From: JBOGOC01 sp050747525
GTDB lineage: Bacteria > Acidobacteriota > Polarisedimenticolia > JACPZX01 > DASXTC01
DNA length: 64,000 nucleotides
Assembly (NCBI GenBank): GCA_050747525.1
Contig: JBOGOC010000027.1
Location: forward strand, 15,683-79,682
Direction: 5' to 3'
The position numbers and the translations under genes were made by a program. The notes beneath the pieces were generated by a model. It searched no databases, was not told the DNA's origin, and worked only from the letters and a program-made list of their open reading frames with translations. This document shows, one piece after another, positions 35,298-44,113 of the stretch (position 1 is the first letter of the stretch; each line of letters opens with the position of its first letter).

Positions 35298-37553
35298 GTG
35301 CGCACCTTGGGGCGCTTCCTCCTTCTCATCCTTCCTGTTTTGTGCCTGCATCCCTCCGTGTTCGGCAGCGACTGGCCGCGCGAGTTCACCAGCGGCAGCT
35401 ACAAAATCGTGATGTATCAGCCGCAGCCCGACTCCATGGAAGGGAACTCCGTGACCGCCCGCACCGCCGTGTCGGTGCAGGGGAAGGACCAGAAGGACCC
35501 GGTCTTCGGGGCGGTCTTTTTGACGGCGCGCCTGGACATCGATCGGGAGAAGGACACCGCGCGGGTCCTCCAGGTGAGGGTTGACCGCGTGCGCTTCCCC
35601 GACGTCAAGCCGGACGACCCGCGAGCCAAGCAGCTGGCGGCCGTGATCGAGAAAGAGCTTCCCCGCCAGGACCTGGAGATCTCGGTGTCCGAACTGATCA
35701 CGGCCCTGGAGCCGGCGCCGGGGGGGGACAAGGGGCTGAAGCACGATCCTCCCGTGATCCTGGTGAAGGACCATCCGGCCATCCTGGTGACCTTCGACGG
35801 CGAGCCGAGTCTGAAGGCGATCCCCAACACGTCGTTCCAGCGCGTGGTGAACACCGCTTTCCCGATCGTCCAGGATCCCGAGAGCAAGTTCTTCTACCTG
35901 TACGGAAGCCTGGTCTGGTTCCGCACGAAGAACCTTCTCACCGAGGAATGGAAGCCGGTCGACGAGCCGCCCAAGAAGATGGCCGATCTGTTCAAGGATC
36001 CCAACCAGCCGGCGCAGAAGCCGCCCGACGCCGGCCAGGGTCTTTCGAAAGAGCAGCTCAAGAAGGCGAAGATCTACACCGCCACCAAGCCCACCGAGCT
36101 GATCGTCATCGATGGGAAGCCCGACTACAAGCCGCTGGTGGAAGGGGAGCTCCTCTACGTCGCCAACACCGAGGACTATCTCTTCCTGGAGGTGGCCACC
36201 CAGAAGCACTACACGGTGCTGTCGGGGCGCTGGTACTCGGCCCCCTCGTGGGAAGGTCCCTGGACCTTCGTCTTCCCGGACACCCTGCCCAAGACCTTCG
36301 CGAAGATCCCCAAGAGCTCGCCCAAGGCGGGAGCGCTGGCCCACGTGCCGGGGACCGACGAGGCGACCGATGCCCTGATGGACGCGGTCATCCCGCAGAC
36401 GGCCAGCGTGAAGAAGGGGCCCGCCAAGTTCGAGGCCACGTATGACGGCGAGCCGAAGTTCGAGCCGATCGAGGGGACCAAGCTCCAGTACGCCGTGAAC
36501 ACCCCGCAGCAGATCATCCTGGCCGACGGCAAGTACTACGCCTGCGAGCAGGGGATCTGGTTCATCTCCGACAAGCCGAAGGGCCCATGGAAGGTGTCCG
36601 AGACGCGGCCCGTCGGCATCGAGGACGTTCCCGCCAGCAGCCCGGCCTACAACACCAAGTACGTGTACATCTACGACACGACGCCCGAGACGGTCCTGGT
36701 CGGCTACACCCCGGGCTACACGTGGGTCTATCCGTACTACGGCTGCGTCGTGTACGGCACCGGCTGGTACTACCCCGCCTGGCACGGGGCCTATTACTAC
36801 CCCCGCCCGGTCACCTACGGATTCCACGTCAGCTACAACCCCTACACCGGCTGGGGCTTCGGCATGAGCTGGTCCGTGGGATTCATGACCTTCAGCGTCG
36901 GCTGGGGAGGATACTGGGGTGGAGGATGGTACGCCCCGATTCACGGCCCCAGCTACGGCGCCGGGTTCTGGCACGGCTACTATCACGGCAGCCATCCGGG
37001 TGGCGGCGGCTGGTTCGGCCCGGGCGGCTATCACCCGAGTCCGCATGCGGGCCAGCGTCCCGGCGGCGGGGGCACCGGCGCCTCGCAGCTTCCCGCCGGA
37101 GGCGCGGGGGGGGCCAACCGGCCCTCACAGCTACCGGCCGGCGGAGGGGCGGGGGCGTCGCAGCGGCCGTCCAATATCTACGGCAAGCCGGGGAACTCCG
37201 ATCTGGGCGCGCGCCCGGCGCAGCGCCCGGCGAATCCCAGTGCCGGGACGAGACCGTCGCAGCTCCCCAACAACGTGTACGCCGGCCGTGACGGCAGCGT
37301 CAACCGTTACGATCCCTCGGGGGGCTGGCAGACCCGCGATCAGGGAAACTGGTCGTCGGGAAGCGGGAACGCCCGTCCTTCCCAGCAGCCGTCGTCGGGA
37401 TCGAGCGCGCAACGGCCGTCGCAGCAGCCGTCACGTGGCTCCTCGTCCTATCCGAGCGCCAGCGCCCGGGGCGGGGGGTCGCTGGATGCTTCGCGGGCGT
37501 CTCGATCCCGCTCCATGTCCATGCCGCGCGGCGGGGGCGGGCGCCGCCGCTGA
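35298..37553 (+). CDS. Secreted protein with three internal repeats and a low-complexity tail
   Basis: The 751-residue protein has a signal peptide (to about residue 23) and then a domain repeated three times, at roughly residues 160-220, 266-330 and 377-437. Each copy has a pattern like a DG or DGKP turn, a hydrophobic core strand, a VLSGRWYSAPS-type segment and a GPW ending (GPWTFV, GPWKVS). After that come aromatic Tyr/Trp/Gly-rich segments (YTPGYTWVYPYYGC) and a long tail rich in Gly, Ser, Gln, Pro and Arg with RPSQLPAGG-type repeats. Similar proteins have been labelled carbohydrate-binding in other genomes, but I see no proof. A role at the cell surface is likely. Confidence 0.8.
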   Translation: MRTLGRFLLLILPVLCLHPSVFGSDWPREFTSGSYKIVMYQPQPDSMEGNSVTARTAVSVQGKDQKDPVFGAVFLTARLDIDREKDTARVLQVRVDRVRFPDVKPDDPRAKQLAAVIEKELPRQDLEISVSELITALEPAPGGDKGLKHDPPVILVKDHPAILVTFDGEPSLKAIPNTSFQRVVNTAFPIVQDPESKFFYLYGSLVWFRTKNLLTEEWKPVDEPPKKMADLFKDPNQPAQKPPDAGQGLSKEQLKKAKIYTATKPTELIVIDGKPDYKPLVEGELLYVANTEDYLFLEVATQKHYTVLSGRWYSAPSWEGPWTFVFPDTLPKTFAKIPKSSPKAGALAHVPGTDEATDALMDAVIPQTASVKKGPAKFEATYDGEPKFEPIEGTKLQYAVNTPQQIILADGKYYACEQGIWFISDKPKGPWKVSETRPVGIEDVPASSPAYNTKYVYIYDTTPETVLVGYTPGYTWVYPYYGCVVYGTGWYYPAWHGAYYYPRPVTYGFHVSYNPYTGWGFGMSWSVGFMTFSVGWGGYWGGGWYAPIHGPSYGAGFWHGYYHGSHPGGGGWFGPGGYHPSPHAGQRPGGGGTGASQLPAGGAGGANRPSQLPAGGGAGASQRPSNIYGKPGNSDLGARPAQRPANPSAGTRPSQLPNNVYAGRDGSVNRYDPSGGWQTRDQGNWSSGSGNARPSQQPSSGSSAQRPSQQPSRGSSSYPSASARGGGSLDASRASRSRSMSMPRGGGGRRR

Positions 37554-37591
37554 CCGGCAGGCTCCCTTGTCCTTTCACATCTCCGTAAAAG

Positions 37592-37659
37592 CGAGCGGCC
37601 TGAAGGCGTATTGAAGCCGTTCCGAGGCGATTGAAGTCGCCTGGCCGCTCGGGTAGCAT
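37592..37659 (+). promoter_or_regulatory. Promoter with TTGAAG repeats inside a folded element
   Basis: TTGAAG (37631-37636) and TAGCAT (37654-37659) are spaced by 17 bases, giving a moderate promoter for the exported-protein operon. TGAAG occurs three times, at 37601, 37612 and 37632, spaced 11 and 20 bases (one and two helical turns). The region is also enclosed by the 9-base inverted repeat CGAGCGGCC/GGCCGCTCG and contains an AGGCGA/TCGCCT hairpin. It could be a control region with a DNA-binding protein, or an RNA structure. It is the only folded element between the previous gene and this operon. Confidence 0.4.
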
Positions 37660-37745
37660 GTCGGCCTTGCCGGCCGGGCCCGGCCATCGCACTGTCCGCG
37701 ACTCCGGAGGGTCACGAGCTTGAGTGATCCGGGAACGAACGCCGC

Positions 37746-39278
37746 GTGAGGTTTCCGCGGTGTCTCCCCATCCTGCTTCTGCTCTTGACGAGTCTCGAGA
37801 GAAACTTCGCGGAGCCCCAGGCCGGGCCCGTGGTCACCGTGGTGTGCGCCTCCCGTCCGGGTGAAAGAGTGCACTGCCCCGCCGACACCTCGGCCGGAGT
37901 CGCGCTCGTCCGCTCCACGGGCGAGGCGGAGTGCCTGCTGGGGAAGACCTGGGGCTACGACGACCAGGGGATCTGGGTGTCGGACGGCTGCGCCGGCGAG
38001 TTCTATCTCGGCAGGTCGGTTCCCCCTGAGCAGCCGCCACCGGCCCCCACTCCCGGCTTCAAGGCGCAGCCGGGCGACGAGAGGCCGACGTGGGGGGTTC
38101 TTGACAGCAGCTCGGGCGGGTTCCTCATCGGCAGGGGGTCCAAGGGTGAGCTGACGCTGAGCGGGTACGCGCTGGTCCGATGGATCGACCAGCTCCCCGC
38201 CGATGAGACCTTCACCGATCACCTGGGCAACGTGCACGAGGTCGACACGCGCAACGACATCCAGTTCCATCGGGCGATGCTGCACTTCAAGGGATGGCTC
38301 TTCTCGCAGAAGATGCGCTATCAGATCACCGTCTGGACGGTGATGTCCACTGATCAGACGACCCTGTACGGCTACATCGGCTACCAGTTCCACCCGAAGT
38401 TCAACCTCTACGGAGGCATCAACACCATCGGCGGCAGCCGTTCGCTGTACGGGTCTCATCCTTTCTGGCTGGCGAACGACCGCGTGATGGCGGATGAGTT
38501 CTTCCGTCCCAGCTTCGTGGGAGCCGTCTGGGCCAACGGCGAGGTGGCTCCGGGCCTCTGGTACCAGGTGGCGGTGGGGAACAATCTCAGCCAGCTCGGG
38601 ATCACCGCCAACCAGCTCAACCGTGAATTGGCCAGCGGCGTGGGGATGTGGTGGATGCCCACCACCCACGAGTTCGGCCCGCAGGGGGCCTATGGCGACT
38701 GGGAATACCACGAGCGCGTGGCCACGCGGTTCGGGTGGTCCACCGCTCAGAGCGTGGAGGATCGCCAGGAGCTGTCGGACAACACCCCCGAAAACACGCA
38801 GATCCGGCTGGCCGACAGTCTCCTGCTGTTCGATCCGGGGTCTCTGGCTCCCGGGGTGATCGTGAGGCAGGCGGACTACCGGATCGCCTCGGCAGACGCG
38901 GCCATGAAGTACAAGGGCTTCTTCCTGCACGTCGAGGGGTACCAGCGATGGCTCGACGACTTCAAGGCCGACGGCCCCACGGGGGTGGCGGAGCTCGTGG
39001 ACAAGGGCTTCCACGTGCAGACGGCGTTCTTCCCCATCAAGCGGAAGGTGGAGCTGTACGGCGTGACGTCGTGGATCTTCGGGGACAAGAGCGCCGGGTT
39101 CGGCACCAGCCATGAGTACATCGTGGGAGGGAACTGGTACCCGTTCCCCTCGCGCAACGTCCGGATCAATGCTCAGATCATCGACGTGACGGCCTCGTCG
39201 GCCAGCAGCGTGTTCGGCTTCTACGTGGGCGGGCAGACCGGGACCACCTATTCGGTCGCAACGTCCATTTTCTTCTGA
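37746..39278 (+). CDS. DUF3011 domain plus outer-membrane porin
   Basis: The 510-residue protein starts with a signal peptide, then a cysteine-rich DUF3011-type domain (about residues 28-90; cysteines in TVVCASRPGERVHCPADT, EAECLLGKTWGYDDQGIWVS and DGCAGEFYLG). A proline linker joins it to a 16-stranded-type porin barrel of the phosphate-selective or Oprp kind that ends in FF. It is the first gene of an operon of exported proteins. The start is a GTG with a weak ribosome binding site. The periplasmic or surface-located DUF3011 domain may bind a ligand. Substrate unknown. Confidence 0.85.
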   Translation: MRFPRCLPILLLLLTSLERNFAEPQAGPVVTVVCASRPGERVHCPADTSAGVALVRSTGEAECLLGKTWGYDDQGIWVSDGCAGEFYLGRSVPPEQPPPAPTPGFKAQPGDERPTWGVLDSSSGGFLIGRGSKGELTLSGYALVRWIDQLPADETFTDHLGNVHEVDTRNDIQFHRAMLHFKGWLFSQKMRYQITVWTVMSTDQTTLYGYIGYQFHPKFNLYGGINTIGGSRSLYGSHPFWLANDRVMADEFFRPSFVGAVWANGEVAPGLWYQVAVGNNLSQLGITANQLNRELASGVGMWWMPTTHEFGPQGAYGDWEYHERVATRFGWSTAQSVEDRQELSDNTPENTQIRLADSLLLFDPGSLAPGVIVRQADYRIASADAAMKYKGFFLHVEGYQRWLDDFKADGPTGVAELVDKGFHVQTAFFPIKRKVELYGVTSWIFGDKSAGFGTSHEYIVGGNWYPFPSRNVRINAQIIDVTASSASSVFGFYVGGQTGTTYSVATSIFF

Positions 39279-39288
39279 GGAGTCGCTG

Positions 39289-40344
39289 ATGGGGATCCGG
39301 CGATCCGCGACGTGCGTGCTGGTGGCCGCCCTCTGCCTGGCGGGACAGAGCCGCGCGCAGACCTACGAGCTGAACGACGTCCACTTCCACCTCACCAACT
39401 ACGTCCAGGAAGGGACCGACATCCGCGACTTCCTGAAGATCATGGGGAGCCGCGTGGGTCGCGTGGCGCTGTTCGGCATTCCGCTGCAGCAGACCTGGTC
39501 GTTCGGCAACACCGGTGACTTCGCCCCCACGTATTACTTGCAGACCGACGCGCCGCTCTACTACTACTCCTTCACCGACGCCTTCATCGCCATGGCCTAC
39601 AGGTCGCTGACGCCTCAGCAGCAGGCGCGGTTCGACCCGATGATCACGGGGTTCAACCCCGCGGACATGTACGCCGCCGATCACATCCGCCGCGTGCTGA
39701 CCACGTTCCCGGGGGTCTTCAGCGGCATCGGCGAGTTCACCATCCACAAGGAGTTCGTGTCGGCCAAGGTGGCGGGGGAGGTGGCCAGCCTCACCAATCC
39801 GGCGCTCGATCGGATCCTGGACTTCGCCCAGGAGGTCGGGCTCGTCGTGCTCATCCACAACGACGTGGACACGCCGTTCCCGAAGCCCGGGCAGGAGCCG
39901 TACCAGGTGCTGCAGCTGCGCGACCTGTTCCTGCGCCACCCGGGCGCCACGATCATCTGGGCCCACATCGGCCTGGGACGGATCGTCCATCCGATTCAGG
40001 ACCAGCTCGGCATCGTGGATCGGGCCCTGTCCGATCCGCGGTTCGATCACGTCAACATGGACATCTCCTGGACCGAGGTCGCCAAGTACCTGACGGCCTC
40101 GCCCGAGGCCATCCGCGTGACGGCCGACCTGATCAACCGCCACCCCGATCGGTTCCTGTTCGGCACCGACGAGGTGGCCCCGTCTGATCAGAGGAGCTAC
40201 TTGAAGGTTTACGAGACCTACCAGCCGCTTTTCGCGCGCCTCACGCCCGAGGCCCGCGGGAAGCTGCTCAAGGGGAACTACGAGCGTCTTTTCGACGCGG
40301 CCCGGCGCAAGGTGAGGGCCTGGGAGAAGGAGCACGTGAAGTGA
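39289..40344 (+). CDS. Exported amidohydrolase family protein
   Basis: This 351-residue metal-dependent hydrolase has a Sec signal (cleavage near QSRAQ) and a TIM-barrel amidohydrolase-2 fold. Candidate metal ligands are H32 and H34 in DVHFHL, a histidine in VLIHNDVD, a histidine in IIWAHIGLG and an aspartate in LFGTDEVAP. A cytoplasmic location is usual for many relatives, so the signal peptide is noteworthy. It lies ten bases after the DUF3011 porin and before a DcaP-like porin, which suggests that it acts in the periplasm on a compound that enters through one of them. Confidence 0.85.
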   Translation: MGIRRSATCVLVAALCLAGQSRAQTYELNDVHFHLTNYVQEGTDIRDFLKIMGSRVGRVALFGIPLQQTWSFGNTGDFAPTYYLQTDAPLYYYSFTDAFIAMAYRSLTPQQQARFDPMITGFNPADMYAADHIRRVLTTFPGVFSGIGEFTIHKEFVSAKVAGEVASLTNPALDRILDFAQEVGLVVLIHNDVDTPFPKPGQEPYQVLQLRDLFLRHPGATIIWAHIGLGRIVHPIQDQLGIVDRALSDPRFDHVNMDISWTEVAKYLTASPEAIRVTADLINRHPDRFLFGTDEVAPSDQRSYLKVYETYQPLFARLTPEARGKLLKGNYERLFDAARRKVRAWEKEHVK

Positions 40345-40368
40345 CCATGGGCGCACAAGGAGGAGTGG

Positions 40369-41568
40369 ATGTCACCGAGGAGTCGTGAAGGCCGGTGGGT
40401 TCCGATCGCCTGCGTGGCTCTCCTGGCCACGTGGACAGCGTTCGCTCAGTCGGAGACGAAGGAAAAGGCACGCCTGGACATCTACGGATTCGCGATGGCG
40501 GACACGGGTTATGAGACGAAGACGTCCGACCCGGACTGGTTCGACGTGATGCGGCCCACGAAGCTCCCGTCTTTCGAGGGCGAGTTCGGCGGAGACGGCC
40601 GGACCTACTTCAGCGTGCGGCAGACCCGGTTCGGAGTCAAAGGGTTCATTCCCACCTCGAGAGGGGTGATCAAGACCATCTTCGAGTTCGAGCTGTTCGG
40701 CGTCGGCACCGACGCAGGGCAGACCACATTCCGCCTGAGGCATGCCTGGGGCGAGCTCAACGACTGGGGCGCGGGCCAGAGCTGGAGCCCGTTCATGGAC
40801 CCGGACGTCTTCCCCAACTCGCTCGAGTACTGGGGACCCAACGGGATGGTGTTCTTCCGCAACGTGCAGATCCGCTGGATGCCGCTTCAAGGGGAGAACG
40901 AAGTCTACGTGGCACTGGAGAGACCAGGCGCGAGCGGCGACCCGGGGGTCTTCTCGGGCTCCCCCGAGATCGCCAATCTGGAGGGACGTTTCCCGCTCCC
41001 CGACCTGACGGGTCACTATCGGAGGAACGCCGACTGGGGCCACGTGCAGATCTCGGGAATCGTGCGCGCGATCAGGTGGGACGACAACGATCCCAACGCA
41101 CCGAACCTGCAGGGCGCCGCGACCGGCTGGGGCATCAATCTCAGCGGAAGCCTCAAGGTCGGCGAGGCGGACGCGCTCAAGGGACAGGTGGTCGTCGGCG
41201 AGGGGATGGAGAACTACATGAACGACGCCACGGTGGACGTGGGCGCGGTCTTCGGGTCGGACGTCGGCGAAGTGCTGCCCATCGTGGGCGTGTTGCTGTT
41301 CTACGACCACACCTGGAGCGACAAGTTCACCAGCACCATCGGCTACTCGATGGTGGACATCGACAACAGTGAGGCGCAGCTCCCCTCGGCGTTCAAGAAA
41401 GGGCAGTACGCCCTGACCAACCTGCTCTATCATCCGACGGAGGACCTGATGTGGGGCGGCGAGGTGATATGGGGGGACCGCGAGAACTTCGACGACGGCT
41501 TCAGCTCGGACGACCTCCGCGTCCAGCTGTCCATCAAGTACAAATTCGGAACCTCGGTTGGAGGCTAG
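40369..41568 (+). CDS. DcaP-like outer-membrane porin
   Basis: The 399-residue protein has a signal peptide ending at TAFAQ and a barrel with segments LDIYGFAMADTGYETKTS, VRQTRFGVKGFIPTSRG and RLRHAWGELNDWGAGQSWSP. These match the DcaP family of trimeric outer-membrane proteins that take up small dicarboxylate-like or peptide molecules. A strong AAGGAGGAG ribosome binding site precedes the ATG. It is in an operon of exported proteins. The ending KYKFGTSVGG lacks the usual terminal aromatic residue. Confidence 0.85.
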   Translation: MSPRSREGRWVPIACVALLATWTAFAQSETKEKARLDIYGFAMADTGYETKTSDPDWFDVMRPTKLPSFEGEFGGDGRTYFSVRQTRFGVKGFIPTSRGVIKTIFEFELFGVGTDAGQTTFRLRHAWGELNDWGAGQSWSPFMDPDVFPNSLEYWGPNGMVFFRNVQIRWMPLQGENEVYVALERPGASGDPGVFSGSPEIANLEGRFPLPDLTGHYRRNADWGHVQISGIVRAIRWDDNDPNAPNLQGAATGWGINLSGSLKVGEADALKGQVVVGEGMENYMNDATVDVGAVFGSDVGEVLPIVGVLLFYDHTWSDKFTSTIGYSMVDIDNSEAQLPSAFKKGQYALTNLLYHPTEDLMWGGEVIWGDRENFDDGFSSDDLRVQLSIKYKFGTSVGG

Positions 41569-41570
41569 TC

Positions 41571-42593
41571 ATGATGAGCAAGCGTTCCATCCCGGTGCTG
41601 GCGGCGGTGGTGATGGCGGCCGTTGCGGCAGCGGCGTGGGCCCAGGCCCCGGCCGACATCGAGGCCGCGGTGAAGGGGGCCTACGAGACCTACAAGGGGC
41701 TCAAGGAGGGCAAGAACGCCGACTACATCCCGGCGCTCGCCAAGGTTGACCCGAATCTCTTCGGGATCGCGGTGGTCACCGTGGACGGCAAGGTGTACAC
41801 GGCCGGGGACGTGTACAGCGAGGTGTCCATTCAGTCGATCTCCAAGGTGTTCACCATGGCCAAGGTCATGGAAGAGCAGGGGCCGGACGCCATCCTCAAC
41901 ACCATCGGCGCGGATGCGACCGGCATGCGGTTCAACTCCATCGTGGCGGTGGAGATGGCCGAGAAGGTGCTGGGGGGGCCGGAGATGAACTCCCTCGTCA
42001 ATCCCGGGGCCATCGCGACCACCAGCATGGTGAAGGGGGCGACCCGGGATGCGGTCTGGAAGAGCATCCTGGACTTCCACTCGGAGTTCGCGGGACGTCC
42101 CTTGAAGGTGAACCAGGAAGTCTTCAAGTCCGAGGCCGAGACCAACCAGCGCAATCAGGCCATCGGGGCCCTGATGTATGCCTACGGCTACATCAAGGCC
42201 AATCCCCAGCAGGCGACCGACGTCTACACCGAACAGTGCTCCATCAACGTCAACGCCAAGGACCTGGCCACGATGGCGGCCACGCTGGCCAACGCGGGCA
42301 AGAACCCGGTCACCGGCAAGCAGGTGGCGAAGGCCGCCAACGTCCCGAAGGTACTGGCGGTGATGGCCACGGCCGGCCTGTACGACGACTCGGGCAAGTG
42401 GCTCTTTGCCACGGGCCTGCCGGGCAAGAGCGGCGTGGGTGGCGGACTGATAGCGGTCTCGCCGGGCAAGTTCGGCATCGCCGTCGTGTCGCCGCCGCTG
42501 GATGAAGCGGGCAACAGCGTGCGCGGGCAGAAGGCGATCCAGTTCGTCAACCAGAAGCTCGGCGGCAACCCGTACGAAGTGAAGCCCAAGTAG
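41571..42593 (+). CDS. glsA: Exported glutaminase
   Basis: Glutaminase of the serine-dependent GlsA family, 340 residues, converts glutamine to glutamate and ammonia. The SxxK motif is S89-I-S-K92 in SIQSISKVF, with family blocks MNSLVNPGAIATTSMV and LPGKSGVGGGLIAVSPGK. Bacterial GlsA proteins are usually cytoplasmic, but here a clear Sec signal peptide (to about AAWAQ) precedes the domain, so the enzyme should be periplasmic. GGAGG lies before the ATG. It follows the DcaP-like porin by two bases, which fits uptake of glutamine or related amides. Confidence 0.93.
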   Translation: MMSKRSIPVLAAVVMAAVAAAAWAQAPADIEAAVKGAYETYKGLKEGKNADYIPALAKVDPNLFGIAVVTVDGKVYTAGDVYSEVSIQSISKVFTMAKVMEEQGPDAILNTIGADATGMRFNSIVAVEMAEKVLGGPEMNSLVNPGAIATTSMVKGATRDAVWKSILDFHSEFAGRPLKVNQEVFKSEAETNQRNQAIGALMYAYGYIKANPQQATDVYTEQCSINVNAKDLATMAATLANAGKNPVTGKQVAKAANVPKVLAVMATAGLYDDSGKWLFATGLPGKSGVGGGLIAVSPGKFGIAVVSPPLDEAGNSVRGQKAIQFVNQKLGGNPYEVKPK

Positions 42594-42646
42594 CCATCCG
42601 TCGCGGCGGCCAACAGTTGACTTCGCATCGTGCAGGAGGGGCGTGC

Positions 42647-43735
42647 ATGCACAAGCCCCTCCTGCACGTCCTCGTGCTTCTCTTCTTCTTCCTGCCTTCC
42701 TCCTCCGCTCACGCCCAGAAGGGGGGGCCCGCCTGGGGCCCCGACACCACCACGGGCAAGCTCGACTGGATCCGCCTCAATTCGGGCGAGTGGCTGGGCG
42801 GAGAGCTCCTGGCCCTCTACGACGACGTCCTGGAGTTCGACAGCGACAAGCTCGACTACCGGAGCTTCGACTGGGACGACGTGATCGAGGTGCGCACCGC
42901 CCAGGTCATGGAGATCTGGCTGCTGGGCGGCATCAGCGCCCGGGGCAAGCTGGTGATCGAAGGCAAGAGGGTTCTCGTCCAGGGCGGAGAGAAGGAGCTT
43001 CAGTTCGAACGTGCCGACCTGGTGACCATCGCCGCGGGTGACGCCGGCGAGTCCAACAAGTGGACCGCGAAGGCGACGCTGGGTGGCAGCGTGCGCCGGG
43101 GGAACACGGACCAGACGGAATACAACTTCAAGGCCGAGGTCAGGCGCCGCACCATCCGAAGCCGTCTCGACTTCGACCTCCTGAGCAACTACAGCACCAA
43201 CAACGACGTGAATACGGTCGACAACCATCGCTTCAATGCCACCTGGGACCATTTCATGACCGACAGACTCTTCCTCCGTCCGGTGTTCGCCGAGTACTAC
43301 AGCGACCCCTTTCAGAACATCGCTCACCGGGGGACCCTGGGCACGGGAGTCGGCTACACGATCGCCAGGACGCCGAAGACCAACTGGGACGTCATCAGCG
43401 GCCCCGGCGTGCAGCGGACATGGTTCGAGACGGTGGAGGCGGACGAAGATGAGGCCGTCACCACGCCCGCTCTGGTGGTGGGCACCACCCTGGAGATGGA
43501 GCTCACGGACTGGATGGATTTCGACTACAACTACAATCTCACGGTCACGAACGATGAATCGGGAAAGTACAACCACCACACCGTGATCAGCTTCGACACG
43601 GAGCTGACCAGCCGGCTCGATTTCACCGTATCGTTCGTGTGGGATCGGATCGCCAAGCCGCGCCCCGAGGAGACCGGCGAAGTCCCGGACAAAGACGACT
43701 TCCGCATGTCCGTGGGGCTGACCTTCGACTTCTAG
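42647..43735 (+). CDS. DUF481 outer-membrane protein
   Basis: The 362-residue protein has a signal peptide ending at SAHAQ and, after a soluble N-terminal part (about residues 30-140), a DUF481 barrel (LGGSVRRGNTDQTEYNFKAE, DKDDFRMSVGLTFDF). DUF481 proteins such as YdiY are outer-membrane beta-barrels induced by salt or acid in some bacteria. The ATG has a strong AGGAGGGG site. The 53-base gap to the glutaminase gene is longer than the others in this group, but the same transcript is likely. No terminator with a T-tract follows it. Confidence 0.88.
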   Translation: MHKPLLHVLVLLFFFLPSSSAHAQKGGPAWGPDTTTGKLDWIRLNSGEWLGGELLALYDDVLEFDSDKLDYRSFDWDDVIEVRTAQVMEIWLLGGISARGKLVIEGKRVLVQGGEKELQFERADLVTIAAGDAGESNKWTAKATLGGSVRRGNTDQTEYNFKAEVRRRTIRSRLDFDLLSNYSTNNDVNTVDNHRFNATWDHFMTDRLFLRPVFAEYYSDPFQNIAHRGTLGTGVGYTIARTPKTNWDVISGPGVQRTWFETVEADEDEAVTTPALVVGTTLEMELTDWMDFDYNYNLTVTNDESGKYNHHTVISFDTELTSRLDFTVSFVWDRIAKPRPEETGEVPDKDDFRMSVGLTFDF

Positions 43736-43782
43736 CGCGTCCTACCCGGGCGCGTAGGATCTTCCCGTGCGTCTCCGGGCCC

Positions 43783-43956
43783 CTACACCTGGCGGCCGCG
43801 CCCCTTTCCCGTGGACCCCGACGGTTCCAGCCGCTGAAGCTCCCTGATGTGAGAGCGAAGCTTCGCGATCATGCGCACCTTCTCGTGCCAGGGAAGGTTT
43901 CTCAGCGACTTCTGCCAGGCCGCCTGGCGACGAAGGAGATCGGCGATGTCAGTCAT
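43783..43956 (-). CDS. Small protein of a nucleotidyltransferase-linked module
   Basis: This 57-residue protein reads MTDIADLLRRQAAWQKSLRN and continues with a WHEKVRM and KLRSHIREL segment. It resembles the short helical proteins that pair with a nucleotidyltransferase-like gene in many genomes. The chosen ATG overlaps the upstream open frame by eight bases. The function is not known to me; by analogy it may be the partner of a toxin-antitoxin-like or phage-defence pair, but that is inference. Its usual partner is shortened here. Confidence 0.6.
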   Translation of the reverse strand: MTDIADLLRRQAAWQKSLRNLPWHEKVRMIAKLRSHIRELQRLEPSGSTGKGRGRQV

Positions 43957-44113
43957 CGAGGAACCGCGATCGAAATCGTTTCCACGCGTTCTGCAGGCCA
44001 TGGCGGGAGGCCAGGGCCGCGACGGCGTCCGGTGTGAGGGCGCCGAACAGTGCATAGTCGGTGATGACGCCGGCATCGATCATTTCGTTGAGCAGTTGCG
44101 CGATCTCCCTCAT
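43949..44113 (-). pseudogene. Internally deleted nucleotidyltransferase-like gene
   Basis: This 54-codon frame begins MREIAQLLNEMIDAGVITDY and ALFGA, the start of a roughly 180-residue nucleotidyltransferase-like family that I recognise from other genomes. It ends TPDAVAALASRHGLQNAW and RFRSRFLDD, which looks like that family's C-terminus. The core of the family, including its catalytic GA.RY-type region, is missing at the join after FGA. The reading frame is kept, so this is an in-frame deletion rather than random decay. It overlaps pyruvate kinase by ATGA and the small downstream gene by eight bases. If translated, it cannot be an active transferase. Confidence 0.6.

Noticed and set aside
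43739..43760. Short hairpin-like sequence after the DUF481 gene
   Set aside because: The stem is only about five bases and there is no U-tract.
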